Source of the DNA: Rhipicephalus microplus
Taxonomy: Eukaryota; Arthropoda; Arachnida; Ixodida; Ixodidae
Direction: 5' to 3'
DNA length: 64,000 nt
Assembly: GCF_043290135.1 (NCBI RefSeq)
Contig: NC_134702.1
Coordinates: forward strand, 191,674,491 to 191,738,490
Position numbers and translations under genes: made by a program. The notes below the pieces were generated by a model, which did not search any database, was not told where the DNA came from, and saw nothing but the letters and a program-made list of their open reading frames with translations. The first letter of the stretch is position 1, and each line of letters begins with the position of its first letter. Below are positions 22,659 through 34,720 of the stretch, in pieces.

Positions 22659-22783
22659 TGTAAGGCAAAGTGTTGGCTGCAAGACACTTCTTTTTACTTG
22701 CCGAGCATCTGCCCCACAACACAGGTCAGACTGATGATGATGAGTATGTACATATGAGATGACGCGTATATATAATGCTCACA
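22659..22783 (-). repeat. 3' LTR of element E
   Basis: 125 bp, about 93 percent alike by eye to 27711-27841 apart from a 5-nt indel. Minus-strand start TGTGAGC; preceded on that strand by a G-rich polypurine run at 22784-22800. Confidence 0.85.
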
Positions 22784-22825
22784 CTAATTTTCCCCCCACG
22801 CGTAAGCGGCCCGCCCGGACGCGTC

Positions 22826-24066
22826 TTAGATGGAAACGGAACGTCGAACGAATGGCTTCAGACGTGATATGTGGACAATCTCCGAACCACGACAGCGACG
22901 ATCCGAAGAATGGTCAGTGGGAGTGACACGATAGTTCACTGAAGACGTTTGTTCATTGATTGTATATGGTCCACTAAAGCATGACTGAAACTTGTCACAT
23001 AATCCTGGTGTACGAATGGGCGTCCAAAGCAACACTTCATCCCCCGGACTGAAGGAGACGTCACGATAACAGCTGTCGTAGCGTTGCTTGCGATCTTGCT
23101 GATCGGCTTCTGTATTAAGATGAGCACGTTGCCGACATTCTTCGAGCCTTGTGATGAACTGCTCTGATACGGTTGCCGAGGCGTCGGTTGGCACATTTAG
23201 GAAATAGACGTCGATGGTGAATGTCGGTGAATGGCCGTACACGAGGTAGAAAGGTAAGTAGCCAGTAGTTCTTTGAACAGCAGTGTTATGGGCAAACGTC
23301 AAAAAAGGCAAAATTGTATCCCAGTTGTTGTGGTTTGGTGCGATGTACATCGACAGCATGTTTGTTAGTGTCCGATCAAATCTCTCTTTCAGCCCATTAG
23401 TTTGGGGATGTTAGGCTGACGTCGTCTTATGTACTGTGCCACAGGTTGTGAGCAGGGTTTTGATTATGGTGGACAGGAACGTCTTGCCGCGATCACTCAG
23501 GAGGACGCGAGGTGCACCGTGACGCAATACAATGACGTTGAGAAAGAAGGCTGCGACGTCTGAAGCAGAACTTGTGCGTAGTGCAGCAGTCTCTGCGTAC
23601 CATGTCAGGTGTTCTACAGCAGTCACAATTCAACGATTACCTGCTGGCGTGATGGGGAGAGGTCCGAGTAGGTCTATGCCAATGATGGCAAATGGAGTCT
23701 CGGGACACGGGATAGGTTGCAGAAGGCCAGCAGGAGAAGAAGTTGGTCGCTTCCGCCGTTGACACAGATGGCAAGATTCAACGTACTTGGCCACATAGGT
23801 AGAGATGCCTGGCCCGAAGAAACGGTTTCTGATGCGGCTTTGTGTTTTGTGAAATCCCAAGTGGCCTGCACATGGGTCTTCGTGAACGGCTTCGAGGACT
23901 TGATAACGTAGAGAACGCGGAAGTACTGGAACCCAGCGGTGTCCATCAGTAGTGTAAACATAACGATGCAGCACATTGTTATCGCGCTTAAATTGCCGTA
24001 GTTGTCGACGTAATCTTGCATTAGGAGTAGGTGATACGCCATTTAGGCGTTGGATAATGCGATTGC
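22826..24066 (-). pseudogene. element E integrase remnant
   Basis: The HHCC domain (about 23974-23740) includes VHEDPCAGHLGFHKT and CHLCQRRK. The core has IGIDLLGPLP, LLSDRGKTF and NGLKERF, giving the three catalytic acidic positions. It is followed by FLTFAHNTAVQRTTGYLPF and a C-terminal VHISRLKPF. Frames break near 23630 and 23410, and a stop replaces a residue before the HPQTNG motif. It inserts the DNA copy into the genome in intact relatives. Confidence 0.85.
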
Positions 24067-24067
24067 A

Positions 24068-25802
24068 TTATGGGTCATTACGCTGTCGTGTGGCGAACTC
24101 GGTGTAGCGATTTGAAGCCGGCGTGTCGATAACCGCCAGGTGTGATAATGTGAGGGGTGACGCAGTGCCTTGCCCACCAGACGAGCAATAACCTGACGTA
24201 CTTGATGATGAAAGCGGAAGGGGGCCGTGAGAGAGAGCATCTGCGTCTTGGTGTCTTTTGCCAGACTTATAGATGACTTCAAAATCGTACTCTTGTAGGC
24301 GGAGCACCCAACGACCGAGGCGACCAGATAAGTATCTCAGTGTCGAGAACCAGCACAAGGCGTGGTGGTCTGTAATAACCGTGAAGTGGCGTCTGTAAAG
24401 ATACGGTCGAAATTTTTGTATGGCCCAAACGACAGCAAAGCACTCCTGCTCAGTTATGGAGTAGTTCTGTTCAGCAGCCGTAAGAGCACGACTAGCATAC
24501 GCTATAACTCTTTCCCGTGAAGTGGCATCCCGCTGTAGGTGAACTGCACCAATGCCATGGCCGCTCACATCGGTGTGCCGACATGTAGGTGCGTTTTCGT
24601 CGAATTGGCACAGAGCAGGGTCGGACGTTGAAGCATTCTTGAGTGCTTGAAAGGCACGCTCGCAGTCGTCGTTCCAAACGAAAGTTGATACAGATGTGAG
24701 TAGCTTGTGCAGTGGCGACGCGATGGCAGCAAAATGACTAATGAAGCGGCGGAAGTAAGATGCCAAGCCCAGGAAACTTCGTAGGTGTTTCTGATTTTCT
24801 GGCCGAGGGAAGCGTATCACGGCAGCAAGCTTGTCAGGATCCGGACAAATGCCATCTTTGCTGACAAGGTGGCCCAACACCTTGATGTTCTTGTTGGCAA
24901 AATGACATTTTTTGTGTTAAGCTGAAGTCCATCAATAGAAATACACGTGAAAACTTCGTCCAAACGATCAAGATCTGACGAAAAGAAGAGGAGAAAATGA
25001 CGATGTCATCTAGATAACAGAGACGTTTTCCATTTTAGGCCGCGTAGAACTGTGTCCATCATGCGTTCAAACGTGGCAGGAGCGTTACATAAACCGAATG
25101 GCATGACATTGAATTCGTACAGCCCGTCTGGTGTTGCAAAGACAGTTGTTTCTTTGTCCGTTTCGTGCATAGGTATTTGCCAATAACCAGACCGTAAATC
25201 GAGGCTAGAGAAAAATTCAGCGCCTTGCAGAGAGTCAAGTGCGTCGTCGACTCGTGGCATCGGGTAGACGTCTTTGCGCGTGATCTTATTAAGTGCTCGA
25301 TAATCGACGCAGAATCGCACCGAACCATCCTTCTTTCGGACTAGCAATACAGGTGATCACCACGAGCTGGAGGAAGGCCGGATATCATCTGGTTTGAGCA
25401 TATCAGCAACGTTGTCCTCGATGATTTTCCGCTCTGCGGATGACACTCGATATGGGCGGCGGCGTGCGATTGTATTGCCTTCCTTTCAATTCGATGCACG
25501 GTGACAGAAGTGCGACGCAGAAGCTTCGAAGATACATCAAATGAAGCGCTGTGTTTTTGAAGCATACCCAAAAGTTCTTGCTTTTGCGCTGACGTGAGAT
25601 CGGGAATATTGGCTGTTAAAGCAGCCGTCGTAACATCGTCATCAGTACTCGTACAGAAAGATGGCGAGTCTGCGTGAAGAGGCACCAGAGAAAGTGGTTC
25701 GGTATCTGTGAAGCAAACCACACTGGTGCCCTGGGGCAGTGCAACAGGCAGTGAAGTGGGGTTAACTGCCGTAACTAATGCTCTGCCATCACGAAAGCGC
25801 AC
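24068..25802 (-). pseudogene. element E reverse transcriptase and RNase H remnant
   Basis: The RT (25347-25006) has [32 protein letters not shown] and [17 protein letters not shown]. Just before the catalytic YLDD motif (about 25010) a small deletion shifts the frame. The connection and RNase H regions (24880-24068) follow with GHLVSKDG, FLGLASYFRRFI, HTDVSGHGIGAV (decayed TDAS), YSITEQECFAVVWAI and ITDHHALCW. Upstream, 25802-25341 is the protease-RT linker. Confidence 0.88.
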
Positions 25803-25988
25803 CAGGCTAGGAGCGATGGTAAGTCCACCAGAGATGTAGCGTCCACACGGTGCTAGGAATACATCACCAGTACCGATCTTATCTAATGTCAGGGTCAGAA
25901 TATGCTCATTACCTGGAGGAATAAAACAGTCATCAGCGTTGACAAAACGCTGGCTATGGGCATAGTCATCAGACGAAAGCGCAGTATC

Positions 25989-26270
25989 TTACATGCGAAT
26001 GACCCTCTGACGGCAAGATATCACGGCTGAAGCTGAGGAAAGAAAGTCCCTTCCTAAAATGAGCGCATTGGTACAGGATGACAGAAAGACGAACTGTATA
26101 TGGTGAAAGATGCCCTCAATAAAAACTCGTGCTGTGCAAACACCAGAAGGCTGAACAAAAACCGAATTAGCACAGCGAAGGGGAGGGCCATCATACGGCA
26201 TCTTCACTTTGCGCAAACAGGAACACAAGTCGACACTAATAACTAAGAGCGATGCACCTGTGTCCACCAA
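25989..26270 (-). pseudogene. element E aspartic protease
   Basis: MVDTGASLLVIS carries an intact D-T-G-A active-site motif, and LILGRDFLSSASAVI is the typical second landmark. The frame ends at 25989 and is not continuous with RT, so pol is broken here. Confidence 0.8.
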
Positions 26271-26289
26271 GGCTTCAGTTCATATACCC

Positions 26290-27589
26290 TCAACACACAC
26301 TGAAAGTGCATTTGAATGGCATTCCGGAAGAGTTCGATGCAGTCCGCAAAATGCAGCTTTCCCTCCTGAAGCTGCACTGTTCAGTTTTCCGGGCGATGAT
26401 CAGACGCCGTGGTAGCCGGACGAAGTGGTGACGACGAATGGCGCATAGGTGACGAAGAGCGACGGCGCGAGGAGCGGAAGGTACTGGCTGCATCGAAGTG
26501 CTGTGGAGAGGGTGAGCGGCGTTGGTACAGTTGGTATGGGTGGCGATGTTGTGGAGCAGGGGCAAGCTCCCCCCTCTCAAAGTCACTATAGCCACGCCTT
26601 TCGTCTTGTTGTCGTCGACGACAGAACCGTGAGATGTGGCCGCGTATTCAACAATAATAGCAAACTGGTCTAAATTGACGCCAGGCTTGAAAAGAAGTAG
26701 GCGTTGCTCTTGGTGCGAGGACATTCAGTGAAGGCTGCATAGTTGACCCATACTGTGGTGATTGCTGAGGAGGTGACGCTGCAACCACCTAAGCGTACGT
26801 CGGTTTTGGAGTGGTATGCGAGCTCGGAACTTGCTCCCACGTCATGGACGCTAGTTCTTCCCTCACAATGTTGCAGAGGCTGCCTGCAGAAGGCGTCATG
26901 CGGAGCTCACAAGATGACGAGGTGGCCTGGAGCTGCAGCTCCTCGCGGATCATGAACCGTATCAGCACACGGAGCTCACCGTCATGCGTTTGTCTGATAT
27001 CTGCTGTTTCAGGTTGTAAACGTATCAGTTGAAGGTCATCGAGTTGCTGACACGTACTGATGATATCGGCGCCCGTGGTCGGGTTCTTAGCCACCAGAGC
27101 GTTAAATGCGACGGCGCCTATGCCCTTGAGCAAGTGGCGAACGCGGTCATGCTCCGCCATCGAGCTGTCGACGCGATGGCATAGGGCGAGGACATCTTCA
27201 ATGTACGAAGTATAGGACTCGCCGGAGTGCTGGACACGTTCAGTAAGCTTCCGTTTGGCGATGTCTGCACGTACGGAAGGGTTGGCAAGTATCTGACGGA
27301 GCTGCTGCTTGAAGGTAGGCCAGTCTGGGAAATCCAGCTGATGGTTGAGAAACCATGTCTTAGCGACACCCGTCAGATAGAACGGTACGCGGGACAGCTT
27401 GACAGAATCATGCCAATAGTTAGGCGCACTCACACGGTCGTACTCATCCAACCAGTCTTAGACGTCTTCACCACGAAGGCCGGCGAACATCGGTGGATCT
27501 TTTTGGGGGGTGGTGACAGTCCAAGAAGGCATTCTCAGGGGCGCCGGTGGGGTGGATGGAGCCGTGTTGTTGTGCTCGTCTTGCGACAT
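26290..27589 (-). pseudogene. element E gag remnant
   Basis: ATG at 27589. The capsid region (27451-26789) has FYLTGVAKTWFLNHQ, DWPTFKQQL, SGESYTSYIEDVLALCHRV and HLLKGIGAVAFNALV, characteristic of gypsy gag. A CCHC-like knuckle CYYC...GHISRFC is visible near 26610-26660 with an in-frame stop inside it, followed by an Arg/Ser-rich tail. A stop codon at about 27458 and later frameshifts break it. Confidence 0.82.
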
Positions 27590-27710
27590 GACCGTAGGCT
27601 GACTGCGCAGACGGCGACCCGGCAGGAGCTCCAGGGATGGTTCGTAGTCAAAGATAACGAAAAAGCGCTGCAGGGAGAGGACCAGAGGACCGCAAAGCAC
27701 CTCCACCACT

Positions 27711-27839
27711 TGTAAGGCAACGTTTTTGGCTGCAAGACACTTCTTCTTACTTGCCGAGCCTCTGCCCCACAACACAACACAGGTCAGACTGATGATGATG
27801 AGTATGTACATATGAGATGACGCGTATGAATAATGCTGT

Positions 27840-27841
<2 letters not shown>
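27711..27841 (-). repeat. 5' LTR of element E (PBS adjacent at 27691-27708)
   Basis: 131 bp. Minus-strand end ...CTTACA, then AG, then a PBS beginning TGGTGGAGGTGC. It contains the CTGATGATGATGAGTATG block also present in the 3' LTR. Confidence 0.85.

Positions 27842-27886
<45 letters not shown>
27842..27886. repeat. (TA)n microsatellite, right flank of element E
   Basis: Pure TA repeat, apparently the right half of the tract at 22620-22658 before element E inserted. Confidence 0.9.
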
Positions 27887-27889
<3 letters not shown>

Positions 27890-27984
27890 TTGAGGTCATG
27901 TGACACACTTTACAGGATAATTTTGCTATATTTTCGACCTTTGCTTAGTTTATTTGTCATGGATTATGTGCAACTGCGTTGTTC

Positions 27985-28361
27985 GGCGAAGGTAACAACT
28001 TACCGTCGTCAATCTCAGTTGAGAGAAGGAGAAGAAAAATGGCTCTGTATCTGCACGTTTCCCTGCAAATGTCGTCGAAAGACCATGGTCTTGCGTCTGG
28101 AGAGAGTGAGAAAAACGTTTACTTGATGCTTTGCGCGAGAAAATCGGTGAATTGTAATCCGGAGGCGGTGCGTTAGAGAGTCTCAATCCGTGCAGCGAAA
28201 GATAACGAGCATACCGAGGCATCTTAGACAGGAGTGCTATCTGGCAGTTATCTTCGAAAAGGAAAGAAGGCGTGCGTGCCTGTCTCGGAGGCGATAATGT
28301 GTAGCACGCAAATTGATGGGCAGGTGCCGCCACCGTATCGTCTTAGCAAAGCATTGGAATC
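27985..28361 (-). repeat. interspersed repeat, copy 1 of 2 in the window
   Basis: The minus strand aligns with plus-strand 62788-63165 along its length: both begin CCAA(C/T)GCTTTGCTAAGACG and share CACTCTCTCCA(C/G)ACGCAAGAC and TTTCGACGACATTT-like blocks. Similarity is moderate, with indels. No known family assigned and no coding capacity. Confidence 0.55.
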
Positions 28362-28635
28362 ACTTGCCTTTTCGAGACAAGTGTTTTCACGTTCCTTAAA
28401 ATTACTTATGTATGCCTTCTCTAGCATAAATACACACATGTAAAAATTGACGTGTTGTTATGGTGCCTCGGGTATGCGCAATAATAGGTTTTTAATGGAC
28501 AATCGCACAATTATGAACGCTGAAACTTGAGCAATATTTGTGGGCACTGAGGATCGGGTTGGCCGTTTGGGGTATCACTTGAGGCCATTTAGGGTATCAT
28601 TACGGCAGACAAACTGACAAATGTACATACAGAAA

Positions 28636-29337
28636 GAAGTTTGAAGTTTGAAGTTTATTTCACCACAGTGTTACACCATACAATGTGTGGTGTGGAATGT
28701 GGGAAAAAAGCTGCGATAAAAACGCAGCTTGACTAGCCCCGCATCCCATCAATACAAGGCAGAAAAAGTGACAGCACTCATAAAGTCTTGGAAACAAATA
28801 AACAGACAAAAATACATAGTTTAAAGTGGCACTAATAAGAAGTTTTGCATACATAAAATTTTAAGAAATGTCGATAGGATCGCATTCTTTGAGGAAATAC
28901 AAAAAAATAGAAATAAGCAGAACATAAAAACAAATCCTTCAAAATGGCTAAATCTCTCTTGCCTCATGAAAGTAAAAAAATATTCGATATATCCTGTCGC
29001 GAAAGAAGGCGCAATTGTTCCAATGATAAATTGAATTTATTTAGTATGTGGGGAAGTGAATATTTCAGCATTTGTAGACCATAGTTTGTTCGGCATCGAG
29101 GAACTTTCCAATAATAACTCTGTCTAGTAGGTCGAGACAAGGTGCTGCGCTTTAAGCATGCTATGGAGATAAGATTGTTACTTTTTAATTTAAGTTTTCA
29201 AAGACGCTAGTAAACAATATTCATACATGTTGTCAAATCTTATGACTCTGAAATTGTTGAATAAAGACAAGGTATGTGCATTATATTCGGCATCTGCAAT
29301 AGACCGTAATGCATTTTTTAGTGTGAGTAATTTCTGC
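28636..29337 (-). other. LINE F 3' UTR with hairpin and repeat tail
   Basis: An 8-bp perfect stem at 28708-28715 and 28723-28730 with a 7-nt loop, AATAAA (complement at 28654-28659) and a terminal repeat GAAGTTT x3 at 28636-28656. The layout is the same as in the LINE at 16.2 kb, with a different sequence. Confidence 0.7.
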
Positions 29338-30450
29338 TTAGAGTGCAAGGTGCCAGTACCCCACACCAAAAGACCGTAGCGTAACTGGGAAAAAAAGCGT
29401 GTTGTATATCATTAGCGTCCGAGTAGTCGGTAAAACTGACTGACATCTCCTAAGCATGCCTAGTACCTTACTTAACTTGTTTCTTACCATTTCGGTTTGT
29501 GAATCCCATAACATATTCTCATGAAAAAGAATTCCCAATGCTTTAGCTGCCGAAGAAAAATCAATCACACAATCGTGCAGGTGTTGTTTTGAAGTAGATT
29601 CGTACGTTGTTCCTTTTGAACAAAATAGGACGGCTTTGGTTTTTAAAAAGTTGATTTGTAGGGAGTTAGCAGTCGCCCATGCATACAAGCCATCTAGTGT
29701 CGTGTTTGCTGCTGAAATTAGGTCATTTACAAACCCACCTGTGAAAAACAAGGAAGTGTCATCCGCATATATGACGTATTTACTTGTGTGATTTATGGTT
29801 ATAATGTCGTTGACATGAGTGATAAAAAGTAACGACCCCAATATACAAACTCGACGTAAACATTTAGCAAGTTTTTGCAAAGATGATTGTTCTGTGTTTA
29901 TACTTACACACTGTAGCCTATTGCTCAATTAACTGGTGATTAAGTTTAGCGCATTTCCTCTAATACCATAAGAGGGCAATTTTTGTAAGAGGGTATTGCG
30001 ATTTATCCGGTCAAAGGCTTTGGAGAAGTCAACAAATATGCCTAGCGTAATTTTCCTGTCCTCTATATTACCTACTATAATTTCCTTTTGTCGTAACAAT
30101 GCTACCTCTGTCGACAGCCCTGACCTGAAACCGTACTGGGCTGGAGTAATTATCTAATGTTTTGCAAAGAAGTTCGACAGTCTTATAAATAATAACTTTT
30201 CTATGGGCTTTGAAAACAATGGTAGAACAGATATGGGCCTATAGCTCTTCAAATAATTTTCGTCTCCTCCCTGAAACAGCACTGTAACTTTTGCATGCTT
30301 CATACGTTCTGGGAAAATACCTGTGCCTAAAATTAGGTTATAAATGTATGTTGAGGGCATGACTAATATATCTATGACAGGAAAGACTGGAGCCATCTTT
30401 AACCCATCAATACCTTCCGACTTACTTTTCTTTAGTTTTTTCCAACACCC
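29338..30450 (-). pseudogene. LINE F reverse transcriptase remnant
   Basis: Blocks in order on the minus strand: FPERMKHAKVTVLFQGGD and YRPISVLPLFSK (30396-30154), then QYGFRSGLSTE and IFVDFSKAFDRIN (about 30140-30010), then a decayed PQG block and catalytic VIYADDTSLFF near 29770. At least two frame breaks (about 30155, 29930). No RNase H follows. Confidence 0.8.
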
Positions 30451-30458
30451 ATAACCTC

Positions 30459-31345
30459 TTATTCATCTGTTCGGGAAAGATAAACTGACGAAGCTACTGT
30501 CTGTGTGGACATGTAATGTAGTGCGATTGTGTCACTGACACTGTCTACTAAGGAAGTGAGGTGTTGATTGAATTTCTCAGCCAATGCTTTGCCCCTGTAT
30601 GTTTGATCACCTTGAGTTATCTCTTCTACACTAAAATTACCTTTATGTAATGCAGTAATTGAATTTAACTTGCTCCACATCTTTTTGACCCCTGAGACAC
30701 CCTCGAACATACAAGAATAACAACTGCATTTCGATTTTTTCATAACTTTAGTTATGTTATTTCTATATTTTTGAAAGGAATCCAGTGCGTCTGCATCGCG
30801 ATTCTTCAAAAATATTTGAGACATGCTGTTTTTCACATTTATAATTTTTATCAGGTTCTTTGTGACCCATGGTTTCCGCGAACGTTTAAACTTTTTTATT
30901 TCTTTGTAGGGAAAACATCGCTTGTAAATACGGGAAGTTATCTCCATAAAACTGTCGTATGCTGCGTTTGCTGATGAGCACGAGAGCACTGCTGCCCAAT
31001 TTGTTCTGGAGATTTCACCTCTAAACTGCGAAAGAGAGTTCTCAGTTATATTCTGGCATGGAAATTTGTAGGTTGGGTTTGATATGACACGGCACTTATC
31101 AATAACTAAATATATCGGCAAATGATCACTAAGTGTAATGTTGACTGTCCCAGAAAACAGACTTTCACGTGGTAAGTTGGTAATAAAAATATCCAGTAAC
31201 GTAGCGCTAGTTGCTGAAATGCGAGTTGGTTGCAGTATCACGATTGCTAACAAATACTAATCGAGAAGCATACAAAATTCGGACTGTTCTGGTGTATTTG
31301 AAAGCATGTCAATGTTTAGGTCGCCACCTACGACTAATTTATACT
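30459..31345 (-). pseudogene. LINE F endonuclease, C-terminal part
   Basis: Starts at the edge of LINE J with YKLVVGGDLNID (31345-31310), the central endonuclease motif, then SATLLDIFITN and LSDHLPIYLVID. The rest (to 30459) is the Lys-rich linker towards RT. One stop (about 31257) interrupts the start. Confidence 0.75.
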
Positions 31346-33070
31346 GATGATATTAATATAAAAGAATATCGCGTCACTGCGGAAGGCCGCACCGTTGATC
31401 ATTACACCACTCGTGGCGTTCCACAAGGCGGGGTTCTCAGCCCTACGCTGTTTAACCTCACGATCATTGGCCTTGTACAAAGTCTACCTCGATCAGTCAA
31501 TATCTCTACATACGCTGATAATATATGTATCTGGGCTTCAGCAGTGACACGACTCCAGGTACGCGCACGGCTCCAGAAAGCTGGGGAATAACTTCGACGT
31601 ACCTCCATGCTCGAGGCCTCACACTTTACACCGAGAAGTGCGCCTTAGTCCCTTTTACCCGCAAGCCCATGATCTGTTATCCTGTTTCTATTGACAACGT
31701 GAACCTTTCGTATATGAGAGATCGCCGATTTCTGGGCGTGGAGATCTCTCGTGGAGTGCTCACATCTCGCACTTGAAGAAGAGGCTCAGCTCTATCTGAC
31801 ACGTGATGAGATTTCTCGCTAGTAAAAACGTGAGGCACATCAGTGTCATCTATGCTTCAGCTCTACATAGCGCTCTTCTTGGGATATTTGCGGTATAGCA
31901 CGCCCGTGCTTTCCAACGCCAGCAAAACTAACATCAGGATCCTGCAAAACATTCAAGGCCAAGTCCTCCGCACATGCTTGGGGCTACCTCGGTGCGCTAA
32001 TACGTTAGCAACAATTGGTATTGCTAAAGACCATCCAATCACGACATATATAACTGTCGACACACTCTGGACACATATCCGTCACATATCCAGAGTGCCT
32101 AACCACCACCTTGCTAGCTTGTCACTAGAAAGACCAAAGGCAGCGTTTTCCAAAGTTGCTGCGGCTAACCAGAATTCCATCTCGTTGAGATTCTCACCCG
32201 CAACCATACCTTTATCTCCAGAGTGGTGCATGAAAAGACCTACTGTGCACCTTGAAGTGCCGGGGATATCTAAAAAGGCAAGCCTGTCATCTGCAGCCCT
32301 CAGGCAGGTCTCACTGGACCTTTTGCATTTGTCTGCTAACCGAATTCGTGTTTACACGGACGGTTCGGTCTCGGGAAGTTCGACAGGTGCCTTTGTCATA
32401 CCATCTCGATCAATCGCTGTCAAACTCAAGACATCACACGTCACGACATCTACGGGATCCGAGCTCGCCGCTCTTCGATCCGCTGTGGAGTTTATTACGC
32501 AAGAATACCCTAGCAGATGGGCCATTTTCTGCGACTCCAAGGCAGCCCTCCAATGCGTGCAAAGTCTACGACGTGAAAACTACCACCAGATGGTGTATCG
32601 TATTAATGAAATTTGTCATCGCGCTGCTGATCAAGGACACGACATTGTTTTAGAATGGTTGCTGGGCCACTGTGGCATTAGTGGTAACCACGTCGCCGAC
32701 GACGCTGCCCGATGTGCCCATGATGGAGCGCCCACACTGTTAATACCCTTGTCAAGAGTAGACGCAGCTAGAGAACTTCGTCACATCGCGCATAATGCCA
32801 CGCTTGCGCACTGGAATTCTCCACTTAACTCCAATGATCGCCTTAGAATCTTAAGTCATTGCTCCAGAAACAACTGCCATCCAAGATTTCTTGACGTGAC
32901 GCTACATTGCTGTGCCGGGTGTGGACTGGGGTAGCGTTTATCAAGTCATTCAGCCATCGCATTGGCATGGCGGATTCATTCATGTGTGAAAGCTGCAACT
33001 GTATAGAGACTATTGAACATCTCTTGTGCCACTGTGCCAAATTTGATGAAGATCGCCGGACTCTCCAGTG
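31346..33070 (+). pseudogene. LINE J RT (partial), RNase H and Cys/His tail
   Basis: The RT starts near the GVPQGGVLSPTLFN motif (31417-31460) and has TYADNICIW where YADD is expected, so a catalytic Asp is Asn. The RNase H (about 32340-32720) shows VYTDGSVSGSSTG, TGSELAAL, FCDSKAAL and GHCGISGNHVADDAA. A C-terminal CESCNCIETIEHLLCHC motif sits near 32985-33035 in another frame. Frame breaks at about 31590, 31840 and 32934. Confidence 0.8.
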
Positions 33071-33367
33071 TGCATAGAATAGACTCGATGACCGGCCATT
33101 TAATGAAGCAAAGATCTTAGGACCTTGGTCACGCAGCACATCAGCACAAAAAGCCACACGAGTCCTCCTGAGATACTTGACAGCAACTTCATTGAGGGAC
33201 CGCCTGTGAAACTCGGCATTGTGTGTGTGATGTGACATGTGTCTGGCCTTCTCTCTCTTTTACTCTCTCTCCCCCTCCCCATGTGTAGGGTAGCAAACTG
33301 GACGCATAGTCTAGCTAACCTCCCTACCTTTCCTACAATCCTTCCCTCTCTCTCTCTCTCTCGCGCG
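31346..33367 (+). mobile_element. I/R1-type LINE J, 5'-truncated, inserted in LINE F
   Basis: Begins abruptly inside RT and ends with a (TC)n tail at about 33344-33362. It carries RT, RNase H and a terminal Cys/His motif in that order. Opposite orientation to LINE F, whose endonuclease it splits between SEQLDA (33367) and YKLVVGGD (31345). Confidence 0.8.
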
Positions 33368-33720
33368 TGCATCCAGCTGCTCAGAGAACTCACCTAAATT
33401 ACCATCAGGTTGACAGTACACCACCGCAAAAAGAAACTTCCCACATTTCAAACATATTACCTCAATACCTGACGTACATAAAGGCCAGTCATCAATCAGT
33501 TCATAATTAATACCTTGTTTAATAAACATACATACGCCTTCACCTCTTCTAATGGGTCCGTTCAAGAAAACTGCATTATAATATTCTAGGTGCATGTCAT
33601 CGTCAGCAAAAACCACGTTTCTGACAACATAATTACAGAAAACGAGAAGCCGAAATCACTCAGAAATACACAGAATTCACCCTGCTTGCCTTGTGCTAAC
33701 TGCATATGAAAGTATGACTG
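33367..33720 (-). pseudogene. LINE F endonuclease, N-terminal part
   Basis: Shows LSETWF (about 33640) followed after a frameshift by the block to 33367 with EGVCMFIKQGINYEL and LFAVVYCQPDG, equivalents of the GGVAVFI and YRSP motifs. It ends at SEQLDA, where LINE J interrupts. Confidence 0.7.
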
Positions 33721-34290
33721 CATATGACTGCATATGAAAGTGAATGAAAGTAAGAAGTGAATCGCATTTCTCGACCGTATTATCTTTAACTCTCACGGAG
33801 TAACACTACAAGTGTTCATTTCAGATGCTGATGGGTCAACAGGAAATTGTGCATTGTAAAGTTTATATTCATTGCGACAGAAACCGTGCGTTGGAACGAC
33901 AGGTCAACGACAAAATTTGTGACAACTATTTTTATCGAACAAATTTTATAGCCACAAATTGTGTAGCCAGCATCAATGAAAAATAGTAACGAAAACAAGC
34001 TACTGCAAGAGCACTGGTGCATCCCAAGGCAATAACAGAGAGTGAAATATATTTCTTCTAATAACAACTCACACGCCCAAATTTTTTGTGATATCGTTAA
34101 GCATATATTTCATGAACAAACATAAACCCAACTTCATAAGCATGCGTGGTAATTGACCCACTTAGAAACAAAACATAAGCATGAAACAAACAACCGAAAT
34201 TCTCGTTTACAGCGGCGCCGCAATGTCTGTGCCCACAACACAAACCACCTTTTTCGCTGCACTGCTTTCACGAAGAACTGTTCATTTTGT

Positions 34291-34720
34291 TTACGTCATC
34301 ACTGCTTTCGATTTTGATCTTGGGTGCGTTTTCAGTCTGCTGCGCATTTTTCCATCGCGAACCCAGACATATTTCCAACCATTCTCCCGCTTGCGTGCCG
34401 CAGCCTGACCAAGAAGTCGTTTGAGTTCTGGGCACAGATGTTCATTTACGAACGCCGCTGAGCGAGAGTCAATGCTGAGATCAGAACACTTCAAGCTTGC
34501 TGCGCGGGCATTCATCAAAAAGTTATCCCGCCTTTGTCTCTGCTCGAACAGCACAACCATGTTTTTTTTTCTTGGGTTTTGTGCCATTGGAACTCTGTGT
34601 GCTCGTCCAATATCAGTCGCGACAAGTGGCACGCCCAACTTTTTTCCAATTTTCCATGACAGACAGACATATCAAAAATTTTGCAAAGAAGTACCCTAAG
34701 AAAGATTTTCGTCATTAAAA
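34291..34720 (-). pseudogene. LINE F ORF1 remnant
   Basis: 34638-34291 reads DIGRAHRVP...NMVVLFEQRQRRDNFLMNAR...LSIDSRSAAFVNEHL...WKYVWVRDGKMRSR. This is the RNA-binding C-terminal half typical of CR1/L1-type ORF1 proteins (compare the ERCHRLG and IYINEDFS blocks in element I). The N-terminal coiled-coil part is not recognisable. Confidence 0.6.

Larger units (their letters stand above)
22659..27841 (-). mobile_element. Ty3/gypsy LTR retrotransposon E with very short LTRs
   Basis: 5.2 kb on the minus strand. LTRs of 131 bp (27711-27841) and 125 bp (22659-22783), PBS at 27691-27708, polypurine tract at about 22784-22800. Domains in the usual gypsy order gag, PR, RT, RH, IN. Frameshifts and stops are present in every domain. 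The target duplication can only be read as ATAT in a TA repeat. Confidence 0.88.
28636..34720 (-). mobile_element. CR1-like LINE F, decayed, split by LINE J
   Basis: Minus strand. ORF1 remnant at 34720-34291, endonuclease start at 33720-33367, then the insertion of LINE J, then the endonuclease resumes at 31345, RT to 29338, and a 3' UTR with hairpin, AATAAA and a (GAAGTTT)3 tail at 28636-28656. Frameshifts and stops throughout. Confidence 0.8.

Noticed and set aside
34181..34718. Plus-strand ORFs at 34181-34408 and 34421-34718
   Set aside because: They are antisense shadows of the LINE F ORF1 remnant, which shows clear family motifs on the minus strand.
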